A stretch of DNA of 64,000 nt from Apodospora peruviana (lineage: Eukaryota; Ascomycota; Sordariomycetes; Sordariales; Lasiosphaeriaceae): the NCBI GenBank assembly GCA_033439685.1, contig JAUEDM010000003.1, positions 3,316,001 to 3,380,000 of the forward strand, given 5' to 3'. A program made the position numbers and the translations under genes. The notes beneath the pieces are model-generated. The model ran no database searches and was not told where the DNA came from. It saw only the letters and a program-made list of their open reading frames with translations. This document shows, in pieces, positions 23,111-36,345 of this stretch; the stretch's first letter is position 1, and every line of letters starts with the position of its first letter.

Positions 23111-25822
23111 TCACAGGCACTGCGAGTAATAATCATTCTGCTTCTGGCACGTGTACGGCGCCTGGCAGACAAACGATCCAGTCCATTGCAGACCGCCGCA
23201 CTGGCCCCATCGCGCGACGGCTGCGACCTGCGGGAGCACCTTGATCCGCTGGGCCGCCTGTTCGGCAGCGATGACGATGTAGCTGGACGGGTTGGTCGTG
23301 GGTACTCCTGGGAAAATGCTGGCGTCCACCACGAACAGGTTGTCGGTGCCGTAGACGCGGGTGTTGAGGTCGACGACTGCCGAGCCACCCGTGCGGCCGT
23401 CGTCGGCGCCAATCTTGTTGGTGCCCATCCAGTGGTTGGAGCGGCGGTTGGAGTAGGACACGACCATCTGATTTATCGGTTAGTAAGTTGATTGCAAACA
23501 TGATTGGCTGAATGGAGGTGTGAAAGAATCGAGATTGGTGTTGTGAGAAAGGCACAAAAACACCTACATTATTGACATAATTTGCAGCACTGATGCTCGA
23601 ATTCGGATACTGCCACACCAGACCCTTGACATTCTTCAAGGCATTCTGCACATTCACGATACCCTGAATGACCGCAGCCTTGTCGTTAGGATCCTTGAGA
23701 TACGGCACGTCCGAGACGACCGTGCCAAGATTCGGCGTAATCGTCATCCGGCCGCGCGAGGTGGCGCCGCGGCCAAGATACTGGCTCATGGTCATGGCGA
23801 AGCCGTTGGGCGTATCGAAGCTCCCTTCCACGCGAGAAGTCCACTGCAGCTGGCGGACGATGCCGTCCGCGCCCTTGATCTCCTCCCAGAACATGGGCCC
23901 GATGTTGGGCGCGGCTTGGGCGAGAATTCCCATCCGACCGCTGAGATATCTGCTCGTGTCCGTCGTGTTGGGGTCCGTCCACGCCTTGTAGAAGTCGTAG
24001 AACTTGACGTCTGGGTGGGTGATGACCGTGTCGGTGTTGAGGTGGTCGTCGAGGTTGTAGCCGACGGGCAAGTTGATCCACGACGAGTTGCCGATCATTG
24101 TCGGGCCGTCGATGGTCGAGCTCTTGACGATATCCAACTGGTCTTTTGGACCGATACCGCTCCTCAGGAGAATCTTGGCGCTTCCGAAAGTGCCGGCGGA
24201 CAGGATCACGCGGCCCGTGATGCTGGTCAGGTTGACGATCCCCTGATATCCACCATCCCTGAACGCTTCAAGCTCGAGACCGGTGACGTGCCCGCCATCA
24301 CGGACAACGCGCTTGACGGTCGTGTTCAGCCACAGCTTGAAGTTGCTGCGGCCCTTTGCGCTGACGAGGTATGTGGCCAACGGGCCTCCGCGCTCACCGT
24401 TAGAGTACATGTAGGCTGTGTGGGCAAAGGTGCGGTTCTTTTGGTTAGGGACGTTGTTAGCTGTAACCTGGTTCCAGCCAGACGACTTTAGGCCGCCCGC
24501 CAGCGCGTTGAATCCTTCCTGGAGGTATAGCTTTCCATCCTTTGATGGGGTATCGGTGCCCGGAATGCGTGAGAACACCCGGCTAGTCGCCGCCGCGAGG
24601 TCGGTAGATTTCCAGCCGCTCGGGAACAGATAATCCCAGTCCAGCGTGTATGGCTTCCACCAGAGGCCAGCATTCACAGCAGTGCCACCTCCAAGCACAC
24701 ACCCAGCCATTTGATCGGTATCCGTGCAAGCAATACCAGCCGAATCAACCCAGATCTGGTTGCACAATCCCGGAACATCGAACCGAGTGAGATTCGTCCC
24801 CACAAGCCAATTAGGCTTCATTGTACCTCCCCATCGGCCTGAAGAAGCCGGCCCCTTCTCGATGAGAAGGACGCTCTTCCCAGACTCGCTCAGCTTGTCA
24901 GCAAGCGGGATACCGCCGGCACCGCCCCCCACAACAATGTAGTCGAAGGTAGTTCCCGTCGGGACCGGAATACCGGCGATGGCGGTCTCGGTAGGCCCGG
25001 CGCAATCCCCAGCGACGGTCTTGGTGGCCTGGGCAGCCCAAGTGGTGTAGGCCGGGTTGGCAGCGTTGCTATCCAGAACGGCACCCCAGATACCCATGCC
25101 ATTGTCGTGCTGTTCCAGGGTGATCTGAGCAGGGCAGGTCGGGTTGCCCGGAGACGGAAACGCCTGCACCCATCCCAGCACCATAAATCCAGCGCTGGTG
25201 GACTGGCCGCCGGTCTGTCCGCCCTGGTTCCACTGTAGGCAGTTCTGGCATCTAAAGGTCAGGGAGAAGTGTGTTGCGTTGATCTTGGACGAGATCTGGG
25301 TCAGTTTCGCGTCCCCGCTGTAGACGTCCGGCATGGAGTATCCGGTCGCGTAACGGAACGAGGTGTAAACGGTATCCTTGTTTGGCCACGCCGTCAGGAG
25401 CAGCGAGTTGGTCATGGGACCTCCCAGCGACACACCGCACCACCCGGTATTGACCAGATCCTTGGATGAGCATTGCTAGAAATTAGTCAGTATTTACGGG
25501 TGCCATGTGTGTATATTATGGACGTACTAGGTATCCAATGAACTCGTTCGCATCCGTGGTGAGACCATCAGGAGGGATGGCCATACCGAAGGTGAAGCCT
25601 CCTTGGGTCTGTGATCCTCCCTTGGCAATGCCCCAGGAATTGAAGATGATGCCGGTGTCTGGGTCAGTGAACGTATTCGGAACATTGTTCTGGCCCTGCG
25701 TGGACGGCAGTACTGTACTTCAAAGTTAGTTATAGTCAGACGTCAATTGATCCCCCCATGGGTTTTCACGTACGGGCAGCTACTGCCGTCAGGACACCGA
25801 GGAACCTAGAGGCGGAGATCAT
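23111..25822 (-). CDS. cdh: cellobiose dehydrogenase with C-terminal CBM1 (secreted flavocytochrome)
   Basis: Minus-strand exons 25774-25822, 25528-25712, 23568-25475 and 23111-23467 give 832 aa. A signal peptide (about residues 1-21) precedes the haem cytochrome domain. Likely haem ligands are Met99 in SLGGPM and His201 in [10 protein letters not shown] Thr/Pro-type linker leads to a GMC flavodehydrogenase with the FAD motif VVGGGAGG (about 259-266), a second GMC signature ([18 protein letters not shown]) and the catalytic pair His726 (SNHWMG) and Asn773 (PTTNPSSY). The last 32 residues form a fungal CBM1 ([22 protein letters not shown]). The enzyme oxidises cellobiose and passes electrons to lytic polysaccharide monooxygenases; no such gene is in this window. 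Presence of the CBM1 marks an ascomycete class IIA enzyme. Confidence 0.96.
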
Positions 25823-27397
25823 CGTGAGGCAGCAACACACAACGAAGCCTCGAGAGACACTACCGGGACGCGGAGGGAGAAAGGAACCAGAGAGAGAAGC
25901 CAGCCTGTTTCGGGATCATTGCCTTTCTATATCACCATCGATCATCCCCCTATCCTCAATCTAACCATTAAGACATCTTCCGGACGGTTACGACTTTGAG
26001 AAATAATCCAAAATGAGGAATATGCACACAGCACTAAGCTGAATCAGAGATGTCCGGTTGGTGGTGGAGCGTCGGCAGCCTTGTCCGCGACTGCGACTTT
26101 GAGATGTAACCATAATCATCCACCCGGGGAAATAGGGCAAGGAAGTTCCATCTGAAGAACCTGGTCTGTAAGGTAGCGAGAGCTTCGGATGGCATACCGG
26201 GAAGATCAGCTACCTTCCTAGGCTGGAGGAGGAGATCATCCCCCGTCAAGCGGCTCAACGGCAAGCGACGCTGTGATGGGGCTAGAAGCACATCGTGGTC
26301 AGATGGCAGTGTGTTCGGAGCTGGGTATTTGACAGACGAGAAATGCCAAATGCGTCAACTACGCATCTCATACACAGGAAAGACTCTCCGGTAACCACAC
26401 TTGCAGAGAGAGGCGCAACGGTCGACAACGGGACCTGGTCGCTAGGCGCCGTGCCAATACCGGCCCGCTTCCTGATGCGTCACGGATAGATGTCCCGATG
26501 ATTGCAAGGGGTGTCGCCGGATCTGCCCGCCAAGCGCCCGGACTTCTTTTCCTCGGCCGACTTCGCATCGCCCTCGGCCGAGGACTGCCTGTCTGTAAGT
26601 TTGCACTTTACAGTATCTTGGTCGATGGCGTTGGTCGATCATTTGACCAGGGAATCATCCAGACATACATTGGCGCGAAGCGGACGTCCAGGTTCTTGGG
26701 TCAAGCCTCCCGGCGACCCGTCGGCCATTTCCTAAACCGACACGGCGATTTGACTCCGAACTCCACAGGTACCGGGTATCCGCGACTCCCGAACCGGGAA
26801 AGTAGAAATCAGGGAAGTTGTGATCTATGCATCCGGGACGGATTTCGGAGCCAATTCCTGTAATGTGGTGTGTACCTACCAAGACGCGTGGTCAACTTTG
26901 CTTTCCATGGGGATGATGAAGGGGAAGGCGGATCATGGATCGACAGTGAAGAAGAAAGAGGATGGGGTGATGCTCAGGATGCAGAGTACGGAGTAGTCGC
27001 GTGATTGAACTGCTCAATGTGATGACTCTGCAGAATTGCATCGATGCCTAGCGGCAGGTAGGTAACCCATAGGTGCCTAGGAATTCAGACGAGACTTCCA
27101 ATTGAGAGGAATATTGGATGCATTGGACCCAAATGGTAGGTACCTTATCTTACTTAGCAGAGCCAGAAACTGAATGTATTTGGAAGGTGTGAGTGCCGGA
27201 CCGACTTGGAAATCACGGTGTGGTTTCCAGAGGCAGCACTCGCTTCCAGTTACATTTGATAGCAAAATTGCAGAAACTTAAAAAAGACAGAACCGGGGCG
27301 TTGAATAACGCAGAGGAATACATTCATTCCCAGCTCGATATGGACGGTTAAGAGAGTAAACAAAAAGTGGAAAGACTCGAATCAAAAGTAAATCAGA
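25823..27397. other. CDH promoter region and intergenic space
   Basis: 1.6 kb upstream of CDH (which reads leftward). A TATAT at 25929-25933 sits about 105 bases before the CDH ATG and may be its TATA element. Other open frames (26034-26863, both strands) are short and have no motifs. AGGTAGGT-type motifs occur at 27056 and 27136. Confidence 0.45.
27384..27387 (-). terminator. RNA polymerase III terminator of tRNA-Arg
   Basis: AAAA on the plus strand is TTTT on the minus strand, 11 bases past the mature tRNA 3' end. A longer run (27362-27366) gives a back-up. Confidence 0.7.
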
Positions 27398-27481
27398 CGA
27401 CCCACGTGCGGCTCGAACGCACAATCTCCAGAGTGGTTTCGGAAACCGAAATCTGGCGCCTTACCATTTGGCCAGCGGGCC
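27398..27481 (-). tRNA. tRNA-Arg (anticodon UCG) with 12-nt intron
   Basis: Read on the minus strand from 27481. A 7-bp acceptor stem (GGCCCGC with GTGGGTC, two G-U pairs), TG, a 3-bp D stem (GCC/GGC) around a loop with GG, a 5-bp anticodon stem (CCAGA/TCTGG) and a 5-bp T stem (GTGCG/CGCAC) with a TTCGAGC loop. The anticodon loop is 19 nt rather than 7; a 12-nt intron one base 3' of the anticodon (TTTCCGAAACCA) restores a normal loop TTTCGGC. The intron's CCGAAA pairs with TTTCGG across the anticodon, as expected for tRNA splicing substrates. It decodes CGA. The discriminator is G. Confidence 0.88.
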
Positions 27482-28040
27482 AGATGACTCAGTTGATGAG
27501 ATTTTGGCCCTTCAACGCTGCTCAAGAGTCACTGCTGGCTTCCGCTGTTTGTAGAGTTGGAGTGCTTCGTTGCAGGCAGTGGAGCTCTGGTTTTTTGGCC
27601 CCCAGCCCCCAGGACACAGAACCCCTTGAAACTGAACCACTGTTTTCTGCCCTAACCCTAACTTCCGGTGCTTCTCGGATGCGAAGTAATTCGAAATATC
27701 AACCAGGTCAACTTGTGATTCAAATCATCAGTGTCTGTTTCATGAAACTTTTAAAATATTTTATTTTCATCCATGTTGTACAGACCAGGTAAGCAAAAGC
27801 CGCTAAGCACTTAAAACCCAGGGGGGTGTTGGGGTGGCGTTTTGCGAGATCCAGTGCGTTGGGAGTTGGGATCGCTTCTCACTGGCAGTTCGGGAGGAAC
27901 CGACTCCATGTAACGGGGCAAGACCGAGTGATTCCAAATTTAAGCTTTCATGTCATCAGTCAAATCAACGTCCTTCCAACATTTGCCAAGACAATGCTAG
28001 AGAAGATTGAAATAAACGACGAAAGACGGACATAAAAAAA
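27482..28040. other. intergenic between tRNA and dioxygenase
   Basis: 559 bases. An open frame continuing from the tRNA region (27367-27792) is an artefact of the tRNA antisense strand. Nothing else was recognised. Confidence 0.5.
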
Positions 28041-29014
28041 ATGTTCTCTTACATCGTTGGGTTTCTTGCCTTTCTTTTATTTTTCTACAACCCAATCTCA
28101 CAGTTCCTCACTCCGGGAACATCACAAATTCGACGCACGCCGCTTCCGCAGATAAACTGGGATCTGCTGGCGATCGAGTCAAATGAGACGCGATTAGGCG
28201 ACGCGTCAGCGTCTAGATGCCCCCCTGATTCTTACTCGATCCACGTCTTTTCAAGGGAGCCGCTGGTCATCTACATCGAGAAGTTCCTCTCCCCTGATGA
28301 GAGGGGTCATTTGCTTCAGATCAGGTGAGTTGGTTCTCTCGCGCACCTTGTCGTCATAACATGGTTTTGTCTGATAGGCCGACTGACGCGCGTCCTATTT
28401 TTACACTCAGCGATCCCTTGTATGAGCCAGCTACCATCACGCATGATGGCGGCGACTCTGCACAGCATGACACTACGGTGAGGGATTCTGAAGTGGCCGT
28501 GGTCCCTCGGACCGACGTGGTAAGATGCATCGAGGATCGAGCTCGGGCGCTTCAAGGGTGGCGAGACGAGGTCTGGATCGAGAGGCTTCGTGTTCAGCGC
28601 TATGGCCCCGGCGGACACTACAATCACCACTTCGACTGGAGCTCGGGTCGCGGTGGATGGGGCCGGGTGAGCAGCTTCATGGTCTGGGTCGACGACAGCG
28701 ATGGCCAGCTGCAGGGAGGCGGTACGGAGTTCCCTCTCCTGAGATATCGGCAGGATTCGAGATGGTGCCGTTTTATCGACTGTCGTGCCAGTCAAGCCGG
28801 TCCTGCCGATAGCAGTGATGGCAAGGCAGACTCAGCCCCCACCACCTCCTCTGCTGTGATCTTCAAGCCGATAGCTGGCAATGCAGTATACTGGGAGAAC
28901 TTCCGGTCTGATGGCACAGGGAGGGGTTACGACGAGACTTGGCATGCTGGCCTGCCGGTCGAGAAGGAGGTCAAGGTTGGCCTGAACATCTGGAGCTGGG
29001 GGAGGATCGACTAA
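28041..29014 (+). CDS. prolyl 4-hydroxylase-like 2-oxoglutarate/Fe(II) dioxygenase
   Basis: Exons 28041-28324 and 28411-29014 give 295 aa. One N-terminal hydrophobic segment (YIVGFLAFLLFFYNPI) suggests an ER signal anchor. The P4Hc domain shows the iron triad His168 and Asp170 (NHHFDW) and the distal His273 (ETWHAG), with Lys283 ten residues on for 2-oxoglutarate (KVGLNIWSWG). Also seen are LRVQRYGPGGHY and AGNAVYWENF, typical of fungal P4H alpha-like enzymes. It probably hydroxylates proline or a related residue on secreted or ER proteins; the substrate is unknown. The intron splits a Ser codon, and the acceptor TTACACTCAG is strong. Confidence 0.9.
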
Positions 29015-29430
29015 GTTCCGGTGACCCTCGGTTTGGTGGTATAGTCATTGGTCCGGTTTAACGCCGCCGACCATACGGAGATATTCGGCTATTGTTGACA
29101 TAGCCTTCGACCATACCCCTTTCCCCGAAAACGGCCCCCAAAAGCAAACCGTGATGAAGAGGAAATCTGGGCCCCCACTGCGCCTTTATGAAATGCATCA
29201 CTAAGTCGTCTTGCCGCCCGTTGTTACCAAGTTTTGCTGTCCGTGCCGTGGACCACTGGTCGCTGGCCGCAAGGAAGGTTGTTTCAAACACGAACATGCA
29301 ATAACAAACATACCTAGGTCGGGAGACGATAGAAGTGCAGGGGCCAGTACGAAATTATCCCGTAGAGGTCTGACTCCTCAGCCCTAGTCTTATGCGTCAA
29401 AGAGGCGGGGCAGCAGTCCATAAAGACACG

Positions 29431-29450
29431 CTGAGGACAGCTGAGGACAG
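29431..29450. repeat. 10-bp tandem duplication
   Basis: CTGAGGACAG occurs twice in direct succession in otherwise unique intergenic sequence. Confidence 0.8.
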
Positions 29451-30962
29451 AGAGATGCCCAATCAAGTGCCTTGCATGCCCACCATACATCTGTAAGTCT
29501 GTCCGTGGCACATACAACTTCCTTAACCGGACATTTCATTGGTAATCTGTACCAGGCAATCGCCCTACCCCCGAGTATGTCCGACTATAGCGTACGGACT
29601 GGTCTAGACTCGGTTGTGGATGGCTACATTGGGTTGTTAAGGGGTGCTGAAATACCTACCTTTAACCTGTATCTAGTATAGCCCAGAAGGGCAAACCTCG
29701 GTCAATCGAGCGACTCTTGGCCATCTTTCTACACGGCTAAGGTAGTTACGAGTCACAGAGCTCTTGCTCTCAGCAAGAAAGAGTGACGGCCCGATGACGC
29801 ATGATACCATCGTCGAAAGATCCTTCCTAGCGATTTATTAAGTGAGAGGCGCAGGAAGGCGGATCCCCACATTGCCCCTTCTTTGGGATCCTCTCCTCGG
29901 GGCAGTGTCGTACATGCAGGTTACACTCACCAATCACTAAGGTACTTTGTGTTCTGCCCATGCAGATAACGCTTTGGTTGCAGTCTGTCTTACACGCCGT
30001 TGACAGCTAAGGTATACACGTTGGGAGCATACCGTGCCGGCACCACACATCCTGGAGTCATCTGGTATCACGACAGCTCCCAGACCGTCGATGTACATGC
30101 GTGGAAGAATGTAGAAAAGTTCTTGTTGCGACCTTTGGTCGATCGGGTCGGGTGGTAGTGATGCAACCGGGGCCGAAATATGCCATGCCCTCGTCATCCA
30201 TTCGCCATTCGTTAAGGTACGGGAAAGAGCTTCACGCCCACCTGCCCGGTGGTGGTGATTATTCGGCTCGCTCGTTGTTCGGTTCATCCCGGGAAGGAGG
30301 CGCAACTTCCCAAACCCCGTCTGTGGTCCTCGAGGGGTCACCACCGAGCCAGGCACGGTTCCTGAGCTTGGAAGGAACGAGGTGCAAATGAGAACAGTGC
30401 TAAACCTGCCCCGAAAAAGTTCCGAATCGCAGTGTACTTTTTAGCGCTTTGTTCATGGCGATGGGGTTAGTATTGTCAACTTTTATTCTTGGCAAACGTC
30501 GAAATAAAACACGGCCGTGGGAAGGTGACCCGTCGTTACGTCCGCAAGGGCAGCGCGGAGCAGCGCCCACTGCCCCTCACAACCAGGAACCGACGAATGC
30601 GACGACGTCGGTAGTCGGAGCAAAGTCCGTCCGCCCAAGTTTTCCGAACCGAGCCGATGCCGAATCGAGCGGAACAACCACTGTAGACCCTTGCCGCCCC
30701 GTGTTCCTGCCTTGCCTTGTGAGGCAGGACAGGGCAGGGATGGCCTCAAGGCTGATCGAGCCATCGCTAGGCTTACGCAGCGATGGGTGACGGAAGATAG
30801 GGTTGATGGTAGTATGCAGTGACTCGACCGTGTGTCGCTGCTTTGTATATTTGGATAGGGGGCTGGTCTCGGGACTCGGGTGTACTGAATCGACTTTGGG
30901 GGCTTTTTAGAGATCTCGAACTCTCATGACCCTTTCTCGTCTTTTGATTGAACTTTGCACTC

Positions 30963-30968
30963 TATAAA
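30963..30968 (+). promoter_or_regulatory. TATA box of the zinc-cluster transcription factor gene
   Basis: TATAAA lies 60 bases before the first ATG of the downstream gene. If transcription starts about 30 bases on, the 5' leader is very short, which could favour the second in-frame ATG at 31053. Confidence 0.5.
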
Positions 30969-31022
30969 GAGGCAAAAGCTCCCTTCGGCCTCGGACACCG
31001 GGTTGGCGTTCGATGCTCGGCA

Positions 31023-34000
31023 ATGGTTGCAGACGGCGGCCTGTACGACAAAATGCCACGGAGTCGGACCCAAGATACCAGAGAAGGGTCAAGTTCCGAG
31101 CCAGCAACTATCGAGGCATTAGCATGCGTTACCTGCCGGGCGAGGAAGCTTAAATGTAAGTCATACGTTCCACCACCACCACATGCTTCTGTTTCTAAAT
31201 CGGGTCAACTTTTGCTCCGCGTCTTGTTCCGGACCGGGAACGGGACCTCTCCCGCTCCGCTGCTCCACTTGCTCCGTTGCTCCGTTGCTCCGTTGTGTTA
31301 TCTTACCGATTGCTACGTCTTTTTGGGGACTTTTGTGCGGGCAAGCGTATTGGAGGATTCGCTTACACCATTTTCTTGGCAGGTGACAGGAGAGCTCCAA
31401 TATGTACTCGGTGCGAGAGAGCAAACAATGCCTGTGTCTACCCCGAAACCAGAAGGAAACCAGCTTTTAAACGGAGAAATGTAAAGGAGCTTGAGGAAAG
31501 ACTTGGTAAGTCAGTGCCGGGTACTGAGTGCTTCTACTATGTGATCTGGTATTAACCCGACGTGTAGCTCAGGTGGAAGGTGTTCTTAAAAATGCCAGCC
31601 TACAACTTGAAGCAGGAAAAAGGGCCGAGACCGGTGAGTCTGGGTCATCTCCAGGCTCAGCCGCCGAGTTCGACTTCGACACTTTCTTCTCAGGCGGAGA
31701 AAATGAAGGCATCGACCTCCCTTCCGCTTCTCCTCCCGGTACAGCAGACGGCGGAAAATGTGGAGAGCTGGTTGGACTTGGCCGGTGGGAAAGTTTACCT
31801 CCGCCTGAGATGATCGAAGAACTGTATGTTGGATTACCGACAGATTTTGTTTCCTTGTCAACCACTGACAAGATTGCAAGCCATGAGATCTACTTCCAAA
31901 CCCAACCAAAGATCGTTCCATTTATCCACAAGCAAACGTACCTACAAGCTTACCACTCCGCTTCCTACCCTCGTCCGCCGATGTGTCTTCAATACGCTCT
32001 CTGGACCATAGCTTCAAACATTCACGAGAAATACGAGCGTTATAGCGATGTCTTCTACCGGCGTGCTCGTCATTACCTCGAAGCCGATGAGCTCAAAGTT
32101 AGTTCGCCAAAGTCACGAAGTTGCGGGATTTCGTATGATGCTGATCTTGCTGTAGGACGCTGGTGAGCATTTTATTACCATTGCTCACGCGCAATCCTGG
32201 ACTCTTATCGCAACGTACGAGTTCCGAAAGTTGTTCCTCACCAGATTCGCCACAAGTGTAGCCAAAGTTGTTCGCCTGGTTCATGTGATGGGGCTTCATC
32301 GTCTTGATGACGATTCTGGTCCGGATGGGATTTTAACGCCGACAATACCTGCCCCGCGAAGCTGGCTAGAGTTGGAAAACCGCAGACGAGTCTTCTGGGC
32401 TGCCTTTTGTATCGACGCTCATGGCTGTATCACTACGGGATGGCCAAGTCTGATAGACCTGGACGAGGTACGTCTTCCCTTTCCTGGAGGAGCGTTGGTA
32501 GCTGACTGTTTACAGATCACAACACACTTGCCTGCGTCCGAGGAGGCTTTTCAGACCGGCAAGGAAGAGAAGAGCAACTGTCTTCAGGATGTGTTACAGG
32601 GAGGGCAATACTCCACATTTGCAGGAATCGTGGTCAACTCCCATCTCTTCAAGAAGCTGGTGAGCCATATCAACAGAGCCATGCCTAGCGATCGACCACA
32701 TGATCTCGCAGGTCCATTTTGGAAACGTCACAGAAATCTCGACGACATGTTGTCTAACGTGTTCATGTTTCTCCCTGAACGTTTCCGGTTGCCGAGAAAT
32801 ATGGATGACCCGACTGCCGTTCGAGCCAACCTCAATTTGCATGGCGCGGCCATTTGCCTCCACAACACGGCTTGGTCTATCGGGCACAGGTTCAACCTGC
32901 CAGACGAGCTCAAACAGGCTAGTAAGGTCAGGGCATTGGCATCAGCACAAGAGATCGTTAACATTATAAAAATGGTTGGCCATCTGGGTGATATATATGT
33001 ACGTTATGTGTGAAGATTCAGTCATTAAAACCGTGGTACCTGAAACTGATATATAGCTTCCAGACTCGCGCCCTGACGACACCCGCCTTGTACTGTGCAG
33101 CTGCCGCATACATACACCAAGCAAGCGAAAACCCCGACGAATGTGCGGTCGAGAACCTCGAGTATTTGATAGGATGCATAGCTCTTGTTGGCTACCAAGA
33201 CTACTTATCACTCGGTTACCTCAACCAACTACGAGTCGATGTCAAGGAAACCGGACTGTTAGCCTATCTCAACTTGCCTGTGCTGGAGAAACCTCCCGCC
33301 GATGGCACCCAGAATATCCCACTCCGTGATAATCTGTCTCACGACTTTGCTCGACCACTGCTTGCCCGCCTTCCGCTGTCTCGACGCACCGGAAACACTA
33401 TCGAGCACTTGAGGGCATGGGAAAACTTGCTGCATGACAAGGTCAGAAATAGAGAGTCCACGGAGGATATCATGAACGAAGGAGGCAACAAGCGAAAGCG
33501 CACAGACGCCCAAGCCGACACCCTCGCAGACAACTGGTTTGAGGAGTGTGCGCCGTATTATCTCGACCCGATGAGCGTCGCCAGATCGATTGTCCCGGTC
33601 GTGGAAAACATCATGAGCCAAGTCAACCTGCCTCATCGTGGCACCAACCGGGCCGGATCATCGTCGGCGATGTCGGGTAGGTCTACTACTATACTACCCG
33701 AGGACAAGCGACGAGAAATAAGAGGCCAGCAGGAGAATTTTATGACGTTCGTTCCTGCGACGGCTGGAAGGAGTCCGGCACCACCACACCAACCAACACC
33801 TGTAACTTTTGCAGATACTAGCAGTATGTATTTGGGAGCAGAAGAGACGCATCATATTCACCAGTACACGGGATTTATGGCCGAGGGCTCCAGATCCCAG
33901 ATACCGCAACTGGAACTGGGCATCGGGCTCTTTCCGGGCTCTTTCCGGGGCCTGGAAGAATGGGGCCCTGATATGGACGATATCCGAGCTGGAGCAGGAC

Positions 34001-34167
34001 CATCAGGGCAACAACAGCAACATCAGCTCTATGATGCTGCCTCCGCCGCGGCGTCCGGAGACCCGTGGGCTGCACTTGATCCGACCCTTACTGGGCGGGA
34101 TAATGGGTCTCGGGCTCGCGGCGGCAGTGACCCTGGCGGCAGTGGTCATTGGAGGTCTGCTGGGTGA
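31023..34167 (+). CDS. Zn2Cys6 transcription factor with fungal-specific middle homology domain
   Basis: Six exons, 31023-31155, 31383-31505, 31568-32097, 32156-32467, 32516-32998 and 33064-34167, give 894 aa. The zinc cluster is C35-x2-C38-x6-C45-x6-C52-x2-C55-x6-C62 (ACVTCRARKLKC, CTRCERANNAC). It is followed by a basic linker and a short coiled coil (VKELEERLAQVEGVLKNASL). The first intron (227 nt, long for this genome) splits the codon of the third cysteine. The Fungal_trans domain runs from about residue 200 to 480, with the hallmark VMGLHRLDDD and LENRRRVFWAAFCID. The C-terminus is disordered, with a bipartite basic motif (KRKR). It is nuclear and probably binds CGG half-sites. Its targets are unknown; no catabolic or metabolite cluster adjoins it. 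The alternative start is 31053. Confidence 0.88.
31271..31294 (+). repeat. three tandem copies of GCTCCGTT in intron 1
   Basis: Perfect 8-bp unit repeated three times inside the long first intron of the zinc-cluster gene. It is absent from the flanking exons. Confidence 0.85.
33925..33946 (+). repeat. 11-bp tandem duplication in coding sequence
   Basis: GGGCTCTTTCC occurs twice in direct succession within the last exon of the zinc-cluster factor. The unit is not a multiple of three, so gain or loss would shift the frame of the last 75 or so codons. Confidence 0.75.
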
Positions 34168-35205
34168 TGGGTTGTTGAATTTACTGGATTACTAGTGAAA
34201 AGAAAGGCAGACCATTTCTTTGCCACAGACAAAACAAACAAGCACACACACACCTCATCTTGTCTGTATATAGTTGATCGTCTCTTCTCAGCTTTCAACA
34301 ATTGCGAAGCGATAAGACACATGTATTAGTACCATGAGCATTTGTGGCAGACGAACAACGGAAAAGAGACCGAAGACGAATTAATGACTACATTATTACG
34401 AACATGGCTTGGAGCAAATGGTAGTTTGGATGGAGATAGTCGATAGACCTTTCTCCTTGTTGCACCTAGCCGGATGGCGTGGGTGTCCAGAGGGCAATAA
34501 TTTGAACCCGGTGGGGGAGGTAACAGGAACCCGTACAAATTGGAAAGAGTGGCACGTACGTAAATATTCATACAGGGGCAATGGTGAGGGTGTTGAGGTA
34601 CGCATCGACTCGATACAGGCCACACTCCTCCATCCATACTTTGGCTGTTGCCTGGATAGTAGGGAAAATGCACCGGTCCGAAGTCCGAATCCACCAGCCT
34701 CCATTTCTGTGCTTGACTGGATAAACTTGGAATCTGGGGTGCTGTATCCATCTCTCAAGGCTGATGATGCCAGAACGGAAGTTCGTAAAACATCTCCATT
34801 GGGAACCAAGTGTTATTACTAGTAATAACTACTTGAATTTGTTTGACTCTGCTTTTCCAGCCAAGATGACCAGCCCCGTCTAAGGGGCGATGGTACGCGT
34901 AAGGTGCTACATATCAATACTTGGTAAGATAGAGAATCCCATCAGGGCAGATTGAAAGTCCCAGAAACCAGAGGAGAGCCAACACAACAGACATATGCGC
35001 GCCAAGACTGCGTGACTGGTAGTTACCCATGGTTTGGTAGGTCGGGAGGTGGTCAAGATCTTCTCTGAATTATCGGCTTAGCCCACCATACATGCGATAC
35101 AGAGCTTGCTGTCTGTGTGTGCGACACCCTCGCTCGACCACCAAGGTTCAAGTCTCCTCTCCTTTATATATATATACAATATACAAAAAAAAATAGAAAA
35201 AGAAC
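34168..35205. other. intergenic between convergent transcription factor and CBR1
   Basis: 1.0 kb holding both 3' ends. It includes a (TA)n run at 35166-35175 followed by A-rich sequence just past the CBR1 stop, probably its polyadenylation region. Open frames on both strands at 34326-34822 mirror each other and have no motifs. Confidence 0.5.

Positions 35206-36345
<1,140 letters not shown>

Larger units (their letters stand above)
29015..31022. other. intergenic, 2 kb, upstream of the zinc-cluster gene
   Basis: No supported gene. An exact 10-base tandem (CTGAGGACAG twice) is at 29431-29450. ACCT/AGGT motifs are near 29311 and 29653. Open frames at 29937-30391 and 30449-30790 lack motifs. 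Confidence 0.45.

Noticed and set aside
23468..23567. Read-through of the CDH frame across the last intron
   Set aside because: The frame stays open by chance, but switching at GTAGGT/CAG rebuilds the conserved [17 protein letters not shown] region; the read-through loses the catalytic His and CBM1.
34326..34822. Mirror-image open frames on both strands near 34.5 kb
   Set aside because: Neither has a motif; the region is the convergent 3' end of two genes.
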